Positions 9,402-18,961 of a stretch of 42,453 bases of DNA are shown piece after piece. Each line of letters begins with the position of its first letter. Position 1 is the first letter of the stretch. Both the position numbers and the translations under genes were made by a program. The notes under the pieces are model-generated. The model searched no databases and had not been told where the DNA came from. It saw nothing but the letters and a program-made list of their open reading frames with translations. The DNA comes from Anaerolineales bacterium (GTDB lineage Bacteria > Chloroflexota > Anaerolineae > Anaerolineales > UBA11579), in assembly GCA_016935415.1 (NCBI GenBank), contig JAFGRA010000360.1, positions 1 through 42,453 of the forward strand, written 5' to 3'.

Positions 9402-10400
9402 TCAGGAACTCAATTCCACGCGGCGCGGAGGGTTTTTCTCCAGGATCATCGCAAAGAACAGTTCAGCCTCGCGCTGGCTACCATCGCCACCGTGCCCAAT
9501 CGCCGGAAGTACACGCACACCGTACCAGGCCTGCTTACGATTGTACACATCCAGCAAGCGGAAACCGTGCTCGGAGAACAAATTAACACTATCGTATTGG
9601 TGCTGCACCAGGAAGAGTGGCGGCAGCGTTTCCTGTTCCTCGGCCAAAGCACACAGGTCAGGAACGGTTTCAATGCTCTCACCCTGCAAATAGGCATAGG
9701 GATTATTGGTGTTCTGTTCACCGTAGTCGCGGACTTTGGCTTTCAGGTCGACCTGGGGAGCCATAGCGTAAATGCCGTCACAGCCGTATTTAATACCGTG
9801 GTACAGCGCCCCAAAGCCTCCCATCGAACCACCCAGCGTGAACCAGGGTTGTCCTTGATTATCCTGGCGATGCAGGTTAATCAAGTCCTGAATCAGATGC
9901 TCAACGAAATTGTCGCCTTTCTCCCCCCAGAACCAACTGCCATTGCGGTTCCAGCCGAAAGTATCCCACGGGGCCAATACGTCGAATTGTTCCCAGGCGC
10001 GCATCGGCCCCATGTGTAGAAAAGCATTGTGCCCATGGAAAAGTACCACCAGCCCCTGGCTCTCTTTGCGAGCTGGGAGGAACGCATATCTTAGGATACG
10101 ATCTTCCCATTCGAAGACGTTAGGGTAAGTAGACTGCACCTGTGAAGCATCGAAGACCAATGCCGTCGCACGCATTTGCTGCTTCTCGCGAGCGCGAATT
10201 TCGGCTGGCGAGAGCGTCAAGATTGCGCTGCGGTCAGCGCGTTCCAGAGGAACTTCGCCGGAAGGTTGTAAGGCGCGGATAACCGCGATGCGCAGTGCTT
10301 TCTGCCAGCCTTCTTCCGCTGCCTTCTGCAGGAAGAAACTCCGGGCGCTGCGCACCTTCTGGGTGTAGCTCTTCCAGCGCGCCTTACGGGAAGCTTTCAT
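9402..10400 (-). CDS. Alpha/beta hydrolase, glycan-locus type
   Basis: A 332-residue protein with an alpha/beta-hydrolase core from about residue 100. LVVLFHGHNAFLHMG is the oxyanion-side strand. LGGSMGGFGALYHG holds the nucleophile elbow with Ser about 192. HQYDSVNLFSEHG offers the likely acid, and LPAIGHGGDG the catalytic His. The N-terminal 90 residues are basic and helical, with no signal peptide visible, so a cytoplasmic site is likely. Related hydrolases in surface-polysaccharide loci act as esterases or acyltransferases on glycans, but the reaction here is unknown. ATGA overlap with the carbamoyltransferase stop implies coupled expression and perhaps action on the same sugar. Confidence 0.75.
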   Translation of the reverse strand: MKASRKARWKSYTQKVRSARSFFLQKAAEEGWQKALRIAVIRALQPSGEVPLERADRSAILTLSPAEIRAREKQQMRATALVFDASQVQSTYPNVFEWEDRILRYAFLPARKESQGLVVLFHGHNAFLHMGPMRAWEQFDVLAPWDTFGWNRNGSWFWGEKGDNFVEHLIQDLINLHRQDNQGQPWFTLGGSMGGFGALYHGIKYGCDGIYAMAPQVDLKAKVRDYGEQNTNNPYAYLQGESIETVPDLCALAEEQETLPPLFLVQHQYDSVNLFSEHGFRLLDVYNRKQAWYGVRVLPAIGHGGDGSQREAELFFAMILEKNPPRRVELSS

Positions 10401-12025
10401 TTTTTATATCCGATCATATTGCCTATGCACAAAACATCCATGCCGGTCTTCAAGAAAGTTTCCACGGCGTCATCTGGGGATTCTACAATAGGGTCGCCCA
10501 TATCGTTGAAGCTGGTATTGAGCACAACCGGCACTCCGGTCAGTTCACCGAACTTGGAGATCAATTGATGGTACATCGGGTTACGGCGGCAATCCACCAT
10601 CTGGATGCGTCCGGTCTGGTTGAGATGAACCACCGCCGGTACAGCGGCCTTGCCCTTCTCGGTTGCTGGGACGGTGAAAGTCATATAAGACAGGTCGGCT
10701 ACGCCCTCCGGGTAGTCAAAATATTCCCCGGCAGTCTCCGCCGCCGCTGAGGGGGCAAACGGACGGAACCACTCACGGTGCTTGATGCGCTCATTGATGA
10801 TGTCCTTCATCTCAGCCACGCGCGGGTCTGCGACGATGGAGCGGTTGCCCAAAGCACGCGCCCCCATCTCCGAGCGGCCCTGGAACCAGCCAATGATTTT
10901 GCCCTGAGCGACCCATTCGGCTGCTTCGGCGACAATGTCAGCGCTCTTTTCATACCGCAGGCCGCCCTTGCGCATGGCACGGGTGGCATCGCGGTCAGTG
11001 TATTCGTTGCCATAATAGACTGCATCGAGTTCAAAGAAACGCTCCACGCCCTTGATGTGGTGGATGTAGTACAGCGCCGCACCCAGGCCAATACCGCGGT
11101 CAGAAGCCATCGGCAGCGGGAAGACATGCTCAAACTCGCCGCTGTTCATCAGGTAACCGTTCAGGGATGAATTCATCACCACCCCACCGCTCAACACCAG
11201 GTCCTTTTCGCCGGTCTCACGCTTCAGGATTTGCGCCAACTGCATTACCACAGCGTGCAGCACTTGCTGGATGCTGGCCGCCAGGTTCATGTGTAAATCC
11301 GTCAACGGTTCAGGGACGATACGGCGCGGGCAGTAGGCGTTGAGGAAAGCGTTGTTCAACAATTGCGTGTTCAGGTAGCCGCCCTCTTCGGCCAGGCGGG
11401 ATTCGTCGCTGCGCAATTTATCACTTAGCTTGACGATGCCATCGGACGTGATCTCGATTTCGTTCATATAATCGTCGAAAATAGTCGGCTCGCCGTAGGG
11501 GGCCAGCCCCTGGGTTTTACCCTCGGAGCCATAACCGCCCAGACCAAGGTGGATGGTAGCGCGCAGGTATTCAAGGCCGATGCTGTCATGATCGCGCACG
11601 CGCTGCAACTCCTCAATCTGGTTGCCCTTGCCGTGGGCTAGGAGCGTGCTGTAGCCGTCGCCAAACCCATCCACCGAAAGGATGGCTGCCGATAGGTAAG
11701 GGGAACTGAAAAATGCCGCCGCGGCATGTGCCAGGTGATGGTCGACGTCGACGAACTCCTTGCCGCGTAGTTCACGCTTCAAATCCTCCTTACAATCAAA
11801 ATCGTCGGTGTGTCCAAAAGCGACCACGTCGATGTCACGGATGCGTACCCCCAGATCCTTGCAGACCTGTTTTATCGGTTCCAGCAGATCATCTCCCGGC
11901 TGGATCACGTGGTGCTTGCGCCGGGATAGGCGCTCAGCTTCCGTCATGGCGATACGCTTGTTCTCCACATCGACCAGCACACAATTGTAGTCGTGCATGA
12001 ACCCACCAATACCTAGAACTAGCAT
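10397..12025 (-). CDS. NodU/CmcH-family carbamoyltransferase
   Basis: A 542-residue enzyme predicted to transfer a carbamoyl group from carbamoyl phosphate, through a carbamoyl-adenylate, to a sugar hydroxyl. The N-terminal actin/Hsp70-like kinase fold starts MLVLGIGGFMHDYNCVLV, with VDHHLAHAAAAFFSSPY (metal-binding histidines) and AAILSVDGFGDGYS. The C-terminal YrdC-like domain has GWFQGRSEMGARALGNRSIV and FRPFAPS, then MVDCRRNPMYHQLISKF and VPVVLNTSFNDMGDPIV. Length and order match NodU and TobZ. The start is supported by TAGGAGGAG about 10 bases upstream. In nodulation and antibiotic pathways this family decorates sugars, so here it likely modifies a residue of the surface glycan. Confidence 0.93.
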   Translation of the reverse strand: MLVLGIGGFMHDYNCVLVDVENKRIAMTEAERLSRRKHHVIQPGDDLLEPIKQVCKDLGVRIRDIDVVAFGHTDDFDCKEDLKRELRGKEFVDVDHHLAHAAAAFFSSPYLSAAILSVDGFGDGYSTLLAHGKGNQIEELQRVRDHDSIGLEYLRATIHLGLGGYGSEGKTQGLAPYGEPTIFDDYMNEIEITSDGIVKLSDKLRSDESRLAEEGGYLNTQLLNNAFLNAYCPRRIVPEPLTDLHMNLAASIQQVLHAVVMQLAQILKRETGEKDLVLSGGVVMNSSLNGYLMNSGEFEHVFPLPMASDRGIGLGAALYYIHHIKGVERFFELDAVYYGNEYTDRDATRAMRKGGLRYEKSADIVAEAAEWVAQGKIIGWFQGRSEMGARALGNRSIVADPRVAEMKDIINERIKHREWFRPFAPSAAAETAGEYFDYPEGVADLSYMTFTVPATEKGKAAVPAVVHLNQTGRIQMVDCRRNPMYHQLISKFGELTGVPVVLNTSFNDMGDPIVESPDDAVETFLKTGMDVLCIGNMIGYKK

Positions 12026-12048
12026 TTGCTATACTCCTCCTAAAAATA

Positions 12049-13695
12049 TTATTGCATTGGTTTTAGAATACTATATTTGTCGAACGTGACCACTATGTAT
12101 TGTGAATCCAGTGGTTCGTATTGCGGTAGACTTCGGCTATAGATCAAGATATAGTCAGGTTTTTCTACCTGACCATCCGGTGTTTTGGCCGTATTATGAA
12201 TGCCGTACAATGATTCTAACAAATAATCGTGCTCAACGCCGACGTAATAGCGATCATAATTCACCAGACTGCCGTTGGCAACAATCCAGCAATCTTCCGG
12301 GTAAGTGTGCAAGTGGTCGTAACGCATGGCCGCCGCAGTCTTGCCCTGTGCTTCCAAGTCAGCAGCGATCCAATCCCACACGGCGCGCTGCGGGTTGGGA
12401 TATTCGGCTGTGGCAAACCGCTGGGTTGTATTCACCAGCTGCCCGGTGCCCTGTACCAGCAAGGCCAACAATCCGGCCAGCAAAGCCCAACGCACGTATT
12501 TCTGCTTCGTCCATTTCGGCACAGTCAATCCATAAGCGATCACCAGCATTTGCGCGCCGTAGAACATCCACGAGATCGAAGGCCGGAAGGAAGTGTGATG
12601 CGGGGTCACGTTCTGGAGCGCAGCCGGGAGCAGGTACCCCAGCAATAACAATTGTTCCGGGCGGGTGGACTGGCGCTTGTACAAGCGATAGAGCAAAACC
12701 CCCAATCCCCAGGCAAAAGCAGCAACTTCAACAAAATACAGGCCGCGCCGGAAAATCGAAGTGGAAGCACCGCGGGTCAGTGACCAGTAGAAATTGCTCT
12801 CCAGCGAGCGCACCATGCCCACCACAAACCAGAAGCCGCGCTCAACAATAGGGTATAGAAAGGGGGCATGCGCTTGCAGGTAATCCGATACCTGATCTTG
12901 CAGTCCCCCACCGCCTGTATCGGCCACCGACTCGGTCACACACAAGGCAGATAATGTACCAGGATCTACAGTGGGGAGTTCGCCGGTGAGCAGCACTTGC
13001 AGGTCGATGAAATCGCGCGTGGTTTCGAACTTGAGGAAGGGCAGCCACATCACCCCTGCCAGTACAACCCCGACCAACAAGGGAGCCAGCTTGACCGGTG
13101 GGCGATAGATCAACGCCAGCAGTACCACCACCCCGAAAAGCACAATCCCGCCCCAATGTACACCGGGGATGAATGCCGCAATCACCAACAGGCCGGTTAG
13201 GTGCCAAGGTTTCTTCCCCTCGATCCATTCGAAAAAGCTGAAGAGCATAATCACGAAGACCGGTGGCAGCAGCCCTTGCGCCCAACTTGTATGCCCGAAG
13301 TAAAAGCCCCAGCGCGAGAAGGCATAAAAATAAACCGCCACCACACCCATCGGAATATCAAAGTAGCGCTTTCCGATGCGGTAAAGCAGTAACATGGCGA
13401 TCAAATGCAGGGCAAGCGCCGGGATGATCTGGAACCAAGCCGGGTTCAAGGTGAGCGCCATCCCGGGAAGGTAGAGCCAGACGAAAAAGGGCGGGTTGAA
13501 AGCGCCCTGGCTATTCATGATGCCATGGATAGGGAAAATGCCGTGCTTTACAAAGTCCAAGCCCAAATAGAAGCCCTGGGCCTTATCGAAATCGACTTCA
13601 TAGCTGGGGATACCCGCCAAGTGTACCCCCGCGCCGATCAATATACCCAGCAAGAGCAAGGTCTTCCACAGGCGATCTTGCAATTGTTCCGTCAT
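12049..13695 (-). CDS. Polytopic GT39/ArnT-like membrane glycosyltransferase
   Basis: A 548-residue protein with about 10-11 membrane segments (first at about residues 10-28, LLLLGILIGAGVHLAG) and a soluble C-terminal domain of about 130 residues. After the first segment comes SYEVDFDKAQGFYLGLDFVKHG, an acidic first extracytoplasmic loop. In GT39-type enzymes this loop carries the catalytic Asp or Glu; the assignment here is by position. Such enzymes use undecaprenyl-phosphate-linked sugars and glycosylate outside the cytoplasm. It lies two bases after the GT4 gene at 13698-14828 and 23 bases before the carbamoyltransferase. Acceptor unknown. Confidence 0.72.
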   Translation of the reverse strand: MTEQLQDRLWKTLLLLGILIGAGVHLAGIPSYEVDFDKAQGFYLGLDFVKHGIFPIHGIMNSQGAFNPPFFVWLYLPGMALTLNPAWFQIIPALALHLIAMLLLYRIGKRYFDIPMGVVAVYFYAFSRWGFYFGHTSWAQGLLPPVFVIMLFSFFEWIEGKKPWHLTGLLVIAAFIPGVHWGGIVLFGVVVLLALIYRPPVKLAPLLVGVVLAGVMWLPFLKFETTRDFIDLQVLLTGELPTVDPGTLSALCVTESVADTGGGGLQDQVSDYLQAHAPFLYPIVERGFWFVVGMVRSLESNFYWSLTRGASTSIFRRGLYFVEVAAFAWGLGVLLYRLYKRQSTRPEQLLLLGYLLPAALQNVTPHHTSFRPSISWMFYGAQMLVIAYGLTVPKWTKQKYVRWALLAGLLALLVQGTGQLVNTTQRFATAEYPNPQRAVWDWIAADLEAQGKTAAAMRYDHLHTYPEDCWIVANGSLVNYDRYYVGVEHDYLLESLYGIHNTAKTPDGQVEKPDYILIYSRSLPQYEPLDSQYIVVTFDKYSILKPMQ

Positions 13696-13697
13696 CG

Positions 13698-14828
13698 CTA
13701 CGCGCCTACCTGTGAAATCAAATCTTGCAGCAAGGCCAATTCCCGGTCAGCAATCTTGATGAGGGCATAATGCTCCAGGGCATAGGCGCGGGCGTTTGCG
13801 CCCAGTTTGGCGCGCAAATCAGCATCGCCTAGTAACTGCTGGATAGCAGCGCGGATGTCTTCGGCCTCCATCCCACATAGCCAGCCATTTTCGCCAGATG
13901 TAATGACCTCCTGGATACCGGGAACAGCGGTGCCAATCGCGGGCAGGCCGCAAGCCATTGCCTCCACCAAGGTCTTGGGGTGGCCCTCGTAATGCGAAGG
14001 CAGCACGAAGACCCTGGCGCGCCGCAGGTAAGCGGGAACCTCATCATTGGGCAGCTTATCGATCCACTGCAAACGCCCATTCAGGTCGCCGTATTGTGCC
14101 ATCAAGTCGGCGCGCAGTTCCCCATTGCCGACAATCACCAGACTACAATCCAGGGGCTGCACGGATTCCAGCAACAAACCGACGTTCTTCTGCGGGTCGA
14201 TGCGCCCAATGAAGATCAGGTCGATGTCCTTCTCGACTTCTCCCGGTGCAAACGCCACTATATCGACGTAATTGGGAATTACAGTCGTTTTCTCAGCAGT
14301 TTCTGGGATGCGTTCAGCAATATCGGCCGCCATCATCGGGGTGGTGACCACCACGTGGTCGGCGGCGGCGAACACCTCTGCTTCAGCCTGCAAGACATGC
14401 TGCACGAAGGCATCATCCGCACCCAACTGGCGGATCGCAAACTCCGACCACATATACCCGCAGCGCGCCACCAGCGGCTTGCCGAATTTGCGGGCGGCTC
14501 CCAGGGCCAGGTCAGCGCCATCAGTCTGGTTGGTTTTGATAATGTCGCAGTTCCTTAGTACCCGGCGGTGCAGCCAGGACAGCCAACGCTCGTAAAGCGC
14601 ACTGGGCAAATGCCAGCGGTTGCAGTAAATGTCGATGCCGGGAATCCGGTCAGCGTAGTGCAAGTCGCGATGGTCACCAAAAGTGATGAAGCTGACCTTG
14701 ACACCGCGGCGCTGCAATTCCCGGTACAGCGCGACCTCGCGCCCCAACATACCGACACGCTCCCAGGTCTGCAGGGAAACGCCGCGCGTGAAGAACAGCA
14801 CCAGATGAAAAACAGGAGAAACCTTCAA
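13698..14828 (-). CDS. Glycosyltransferase family 4
   Basis: A 376-residue GT-B enzyme. The C-terminal domain is clear: IDLIFIGRIDPQKNVGLLLESV, then NDEVPAYLRRARVFVLPSHYEGHPKTLVEAMACGLP with the donor-site E-x7-E, then VPGIQEVITSGENGWLC. The N-terminal half has the acceptor domain with VSFITFGDHRDLHYADRI and the linker PNYVDIVAF. The listed start at 14828 is TTG (LKVSPVFHLVLFFTRG), with only a weak purine-rich site upstream; no ATG is available before the first conserved strand, so TTG is plausible. Two bases separate its stop from the next membrane enzyme's start, suggesting coupled translation. Confidence 0.88.
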   Translation of the reverse strand: MKVSPVFHLVLFFTRGVSLQTWERVGMLGREVALYRELQRRGVKVSFITFGDHRDLHYADRIPGIDIYCNRWHLPSALYERWLSWLHRRVLRNCDIIKTNQTDGADLALGAARKFGKPLVARCGYMWSEFAIRQLGADDAFVQHVLQAEAEVFAAADHVVVTTPMMAADIAERIPETAEKTTVIPNYVDIVAFAPGEVEKDIDLIFIGRIDPQKNVGLLLESVQPLDCSLVIVGNGELRADLMAQYGDLNGRLQWIDKLPNDEVPAYLRRARVFVLPSHYEGHPKTLVEAMACGLPAIGTAVPGIQEVITSGENGWLCGMEAEDIRAAIQQLLGDADLRAKLGANARAYALEHYALIKIADRELALLQDLISQVGA

Positions 14829-14842
14829 AATAGCTTAACCGC

Positions 14843-15715
14843 CTACTTCGTCTTGCGCATGTACATATACCCGCGCTGCTCGTCGACCATGAACGGTTGC
14901 CCGGTATACGTCCCATCAGCCAGGAACTCATCCACAGCCTGCACCACACCGGGGAATTGCGCCGGGGTGTAATCATCACACACCACCACGTCTCCAGATT
15001 GCTGGCGGGCGCGCACATAAGCTAATTCCATCTGCAAGGTGGTATAGTCGTGCCCGCTGTCCAGGAAGGCAAAATGTACGCGTGGCCATTCCAATTGTGA
15101 TAGGGCAATGTCGGTGTAGCCACGCAGGAAGATCACGTAGCAATCCAGCAATCCCTGCCACGGTTCGAGCAATTGCAGGCGGGTCTTTTGTCCCTCGGCA
15201 TCGCAGATGCAGTTCCAATACAGCGGCTTGCGGGCATGCAGCACATCCAACGTGACGATCTTCCCAGCGCGGTCGGCGTCGGCCAGGGCTTTTGCCATAC
15301 ACAGCGCACTGAAACCGCGCGCCGTGCCGGTCTCCAGGATATTCACCGAATACAACTCGGGATGTGCTTGCAAATAATTTCGCAGCGCGCCGTAGAGCAG
15401 GTAACCATGCATGTAAAGCAGTTGCGATTTTTTAACCACCACCTGGGTCGCCAACGCTAACTCATCAACAAAAGCCTTCTCCGGCAGAAAACCAAATTCG
15501 GCGTCCACCGCTTCCAAAAATGCTGGATACACTCGCCCTTGCACCTCGGCCGCCAGGTCCAGATAGGCCTGGCGGGAAATCTCCGCCGGGCGCACGCCGA
15601 AGGGGTTATCATCAAAATGCGTGTACCAGCTTTGCCACACCTTTTGGCGATGTTCTTGCGTATTCACGGCCACACCAAACCGATTTACGAAGGTAGCCTT
15701 TAAGTTCTTGAGCAT
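14843..15715 (-). CDS. Class I SAM-dependent methyltransferase
   Basis: A 290-residue protein with a Rossmann methyltransferase core from about residue 120. VNILETGTARGFSALCMAKAL is the SAM-binding motif I, VTLDVLHARKPLYWN the acidic strand-2 end, and FAFLDSGHDYTTLQMELAYV with VVVCDDYTPAQFPGV resembles the Asp-rich metal and substrate region of CmcI-like and rhamnosyl O-methyltransferases. The N-terminal 110 residues are a helical extension unlike the second methyltransferase of this locus (18962-19687). Likely role: O-methylation of a sugar on the glycan or its precursor. ATG at 15715 lies six bases after the preceding GT4 gene. Confidence 0.78.
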   Translation of the reverse strand: MLKNLKATFVNRFGVAVNTQEHRQKVWQSWYTHFDDNPFGVRPAEISRQAYLDLAAEVQGRVYPAFLEAVDAEFGFLPEKAFVDELALATQVVVKKSQLLYMHGYLLYGALRNYLQAHPELYSVNILETGTARGFSALCMAKALADADRAGKIVTLDVLHARKPLYWNCICDAEGQKTRLQLLEPWQGLLDCYVIFLRGYTDIALSQLEWPRVHFAFLDSGHDYTTLQMELAYVRARQQSGDVVVCDDYTPAQFPGVVQAVDEFLADGTYTGQPFMVDEQRGYMYMRKTK

Positions 15716-15721
15716 ACGTTC

Positions 15722-16882
15722 CTACTCCTTCAATTTATCCAATACCGGGCGGTAAACCTGATGGTAATACTGGGCTGCAATCACTGACCAGTCATAATCT
15801 TGAATAGTCTGCAAACCGTTTGTGGTCAAATCCCAGGCGAGGTCGGAGTCTGCGATCACCCGGCTGACAGTTTGCGCCAGCGCTTCCACGTCTTCCACGT
15901 CCGCCAGCAAGCCATTGTACCCGGATTGGATCACGTCCGGTGCCAGCCCTACCCTGGTGCTAACCAGCGGCACACCCGAAGCCAATGCCTCCAGCACACC
16001 CTTAGGGCCACCCTCTTCGCGTGAGGTCACCAGATACAGATCGAGCAAATCGTAATATGTGGCAACCTCCCGGAAATCATCCAGCATGACATGTGTATAA
16101 GGCACGCCGATTTTCTCCAGGCCGCGCTTGACATAGCCGCGCGCCGGAGCGGTCAGAAAGACGTGCAGTTTGTGCTGCTTGGCAAGGCGTTCGATCACAT
16201 CTACGAACAGGTCTGGGCCTTTGATCAGTTTCGGTTCCAGACCCTCTTCGAAACCAACGCCATCCTTATGGAACGAGCCAATACAAAACGCGTCCGGCGG
16301 GACATCGAACTTTTTACGCAATGCCTGGCGGGTTTGCGGTGTGCCGGGGCGGAACATTTCCAGATCAATACCCAGCGGGATGCGTACGATCTTTGCTTGC
16401 GGCACAGCCCATTCCAGCAAACGCTGCTCCATGATGCGGCTGGCGGTGACGACCTTCTCGACATTATCCAGGTTATCCAGGAAACGGTTGACGCCGCGCT
16501 GGAGTTCGGGGGACGAATCTTCCAGACGATCACCGTGGAAAATGGTCACAATCAATTGGTTGCGCGCATTATGGGCAAAGTCCAGGTTATACAAGAATTC
16601 CCACAAGGAACCATAGTGCAGAATATGATCGACCAGCCAACGCGGGGAAGAGGTCAGATGCGCTTTCAGGTCGAACTGCTGGTTGATCCCCTGGATGATG
16701 TAACGTCCCACCCAATCGAGCACCCAGGCCTGGTCGCGGCCGGGCACGGTGTAGTAAAGCTGCGGCTTGCCCGGCACCCCCAGGGCGCGCCTGCCCAGAC
16801 GGTAGGTCCGGCCTATGCGTCCAGTAACGCCACCCCACACACTTCGCAAATATTTAGAGGGTTTCAGATTAGCGGCACTCAC
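15722..16882 (-). CDS. Glycosyltransferase family 4
   Basis: A 386-residue GT-B enzyme. It has KKFDVPPDAFCIGSFHKDG in the donor-domain start position, LHVFLTAPARGYVKRGLEKI, a TYYDLLDLYLVTSREEGGPK block followed by GVLEALASGVPLVSTRVG, and a C-terminal helix. The listed start is GTG at 16882; no Shine-Dalgarno sequence is evident in the 18-base gap to the preceding gene, so it probably relies on coupling. The N-terminal domain is basic up to residue 35 (RTYRLGRRALGVPGK), suggesting peripheral membrane contact. Specificity unknown. Confidence 0.86.
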   Translation of the reverse strand: MSAANLKPSKYLRSVWGGVTGRIGRTYRLGRRALGVPGKPQLYYTVPGRDQAWVLDWVGRYIIQGINQQFDLKAHLTSSPRWLVDHILHYGSLWEFLYNLDFAHNARNQLIVTIFHGDRLEDSSPELQRGVNRFLDNLDNVEKVVTASRIMEQRLLEWAVPQAKIVRIPLGIDLEMFRPGTPQTRQALRKKFDVPPDAFCIGSFHKDGVGFEEGLEPKLIKGPDLFVDVIERLAKQHKLHVFLTAPARGYVKRGLEKIGVPYTHVMLDDFREVATYYDLLDLYLVTSREEGGPKGVLEALASGVPLVSTRVGLAPDVIQSGYNGLLADVEDVEALAQTVSRVIADSDLAWDLTTNGLQTIQDYDWSVIAAQYYHQVYRPVLDKLKE

Positions 16883-16900
16883 AGGTCAACAGAAATTTTC

Positions 16901-17887
16901 TCAACGTCCAACAATCGCAAATTCGTGCCAGGCCAGCCAGATGCGTTCTTCCGGGGAAAGCGTCGGCGGGCGTTCCACCGCCTGCACCATCTCGTCCATA
17001 TAACGCCCTAAGATGAAATCGGGATGGAAGGCTGTCAGGGCACGTTGGCGGGCACAAGCCGCCAACTGTTCTTGTTCGGTCATCAGGTGCGCCAATTGCT
17101 GGGGGAAGTTTTCCACCATCACCGGTAAGCCACAGTCGCCCACCACCTCGGCCATCGCACCGCTGTCAATGTACAACACCGGCAACCCGGAGGACAGGGC
17201 TTCAATGACGTGATTGGGGCAGGCTTCATTTTGCGAAAAGGTCAGCAAGGCGTCCACCGAGCGCAGCGCGGTCGCCAACTGCCGGCGGTCGAGCACACCC
17301 TGGGGATAAATATTCGGCAGATCGGGCGCATCGGGATAGCGCCCGCACAATACAAAGCCAACTTCCGGGTTCTCGCGGGCAACCTGATAGACTGAGGCCG
17401 CTCCTTTCAACGGATTCGTGCTCCAGGTCGTGCAGGCCACCAGCACATCCTGGGCGAAATCCTGCGCCAGCCGCGGCCCTTCTGGTGAGAACAATTCCCC
17501 ATTGACCGGGTTATGAATGATGGGCCCATCCTGGCCGATCACCGGGAATTTCTCCCGCGTGGCGTAGCGGCAGTATGCGCTCTGAAAAATGGTCAGGTCG
17601 GCCAGACGGTTGACGGCGCGCTGGCGATCATCGGCATTGTCCTTACGGCCGTAATCCTGCGCCGCCCCATCGATGCGCTGCACAATGCGTACATTGGGGT
17701 TGTAACGTATTGCCCGCAGGATATCGATGCGGGTAACCATCCAGTGATTGGTGAACAGCAAGTCGTAATCCGCTTCTAACGCGTGCACGACTTCCCAGCC
17801 GGACGCTTCCAGGTAATCCTTCAAAAAGCGTAAGAAATAGTGCCCGCCGCCCTGCGGCTTGAACTCAATCGGAATACATACTCTCAC
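16901..17887 (-). CDS. Glycosyltransferase family 4 (short)
   Basis: A 328-residue GT-B protein with the N-terminal GGGHYFLRFLKDYLEASG loop and a donor domain VLVACTTWSTNPLKGAASVYQ followed by ALLTFSQNEACPNHVIEALS and SGLPVLYIDSGAMAEVV. The usual EGxP is replaced by NEACPNHVIEA, but the second Glu of the E-x7-E pair is kept. It is slightly shorter than most GT4 enzymes and cytoplasmic. The start is GTG at 17887, sharing a GTGA overlap with the stop of the GT2-like gene upstream, which supports this start. DYGRKDNADDRQRAVNRLADL in the acceptor domain is unusually charged. Specificity unknown. Confidence 0.84.
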   Translation of the reverse strand: MRVCIPIEFKPQGGGHYFLRFLKDYLEASGWEVVHALEADYDLLFTNHWMVTRIDILRAIRYNPNVRIVQRIDGAAQDYGRKDNADDRQRAVNRLADLTIFQSAYCRYATREKFPVIGQDGPIIHNPVNGELFSPEGPRLAQDFAQDVLVACTTWSTNPLKGAASVYQVARENPEVGFVLCGRYPDAPDLPNIYPQGVLDRRQLATALRSVDALLTFSQNEACPNHVIEALSSGLPVLYIDSGAMAEVVGDCGLPVMVENFPQQLAHLMTEQEQLAACARQRALTAFHPDFILGRYMDEMVQAVERPPTLSPEERIWLAWHEFAIVGR

Positions 17888-18903
17888 GCGGCTGCTCCCA
17901 TCCGGGCGTTGAACGCCTCGACAAAGGCGAAGAAATCGCCGCGCTTGTCGTCTTGGTTGCGGTTGGTCGTGCCGCGCCCGCGGTGGATGAAAATCACAGC
18001 GCCGTCCTCATCGAAGCTCTTGCGCCACATGGCATTGTACGGCGTTGCCAATTCAGGATAGCGCCGGGCGAATTGCTCCGCATCCGTATTCAGAGGGGCG
18101 AAATGCACCGGCGCACCGGCCGCCATCACCGCCTGTTTGGTAAAGTCATATCCGTTCAGCGGGTCGCCAAGATAGTCACCGGTGATGCCACGCGAGGCAC
18201 AAATATACGCCTTTTGGCCGCGCTGGAAAGCCTCCAGTGGAATCTGCTCCCCACTGTCGATGGACGCGTAATGCGAAACCTGATCCCGGAACGGCTCCAA
18301 GCCAGGGATCACGTAATGGTTGTCTTGCTTGGGCATCCAGTCCACGGCCAGGCCGGCGAAGTTGCGTTTATCGTACAGCATCCCACCGGTAAAGGGGAAA
18401 ACATGGCGCTGTGTAAAGGCTGCCACCGGCGTGTCGGCATCCATCTTGGAGAGCAAGTAAGACAAAAAGTTTTCCTTGTAACCCATCATATCGGTATGGC
18501 TGAAGAAGCCATAGCGCGCCGTACCCAGGTTCATCCCGATCTGGGCAGCAACAGAGGCCCCATTTGAGGCCCAGTTATTCCCGGCGTAACGCCTGTCAGT
18601 AGCCCGCACTTTATTTAAGATCAGTACGCGGCTGACGCGCGGGTCTTTCTTGATGCCGGTGAAGGCCCACGGGCGATGGGAGTCGTCCACCACCCAGATG
18701 TGCAGGCGGGCTTGCTTTTCAAGCGCAAGGTAGTTCTCAATCGCAGCATTGACTTCACGCGGCTGGTTGTAGGTGCCGATCACCACGTCGATGTCGGCTT
18801 CCGTATCGCATTGGTCGGCGAGCACGTAAATATTTTTCGGGATCAAATCCCCACGGTAAGTGGGGAAAAGCTCTCTGCTGCGTAATTTGATGATTTTTGG
18901 CAT
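17884..18903 (-). CDS. Divergent GT2-like glycosyltransferase
   Basis: A 339-residue protein starting with about 40 non-canonical residues, then a GT-A start DIDVVIGTYNQPREVNAAIENY and LHIWVVDDSHRPWAF in the position of IDDGS. The downstream ARYGFFSHTDMMGYKENFLSYLLSKM supplies the DxD-like HTD metal site. The C-terminal half (GGMLYDKRNFAGLAVDWMPK, ITGDYLGDPLNGYDFTKQAV) is not typical of standard GT2 families. I therefore call a divergent GT2-like enzyme, probably cytoplasmic, without predicting its sugar. ATG at 18903 precedes a basic stretch. It is followed by the GT4 gene with a four-base overlap. Confidence 0.7.
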   Translation of the reverse strand: MPKIIKLRSRELFPTYRGDLIPKNIYVLADQCDTEADIDVVIGTYNQPREVNAAIENYLALEKQARLHIWVVDDSHRPWAFTGIKKDPRVSRVLILNKVRATDRRYAGNNWASNGASVAAQIGMNLGTARYGFFSHTDMMGYKENFLSYLLSKMDADTPVAAFTQRHVFPFTGGMLYDKRNFAGLAVDWMPKQDNHYVIPGLEPFRDQVSHYASIDSGEQIPLEAFQRGQKAYICASRGITGDYLGDPLNGYDFTKQAVMAAGAPVHFAPLNTDAEQFARRYPELATPYNAMWRKSFDEDGAVIFIHRGRGTTNRNQDDKRGDFFAFVEAFNARMGAAA

Positions 18904-18961
18904 GTATTCGTCTACTCATTCACATGATTTTGGCTTCCCTGGAGGAAGTATGGTATGCTCG

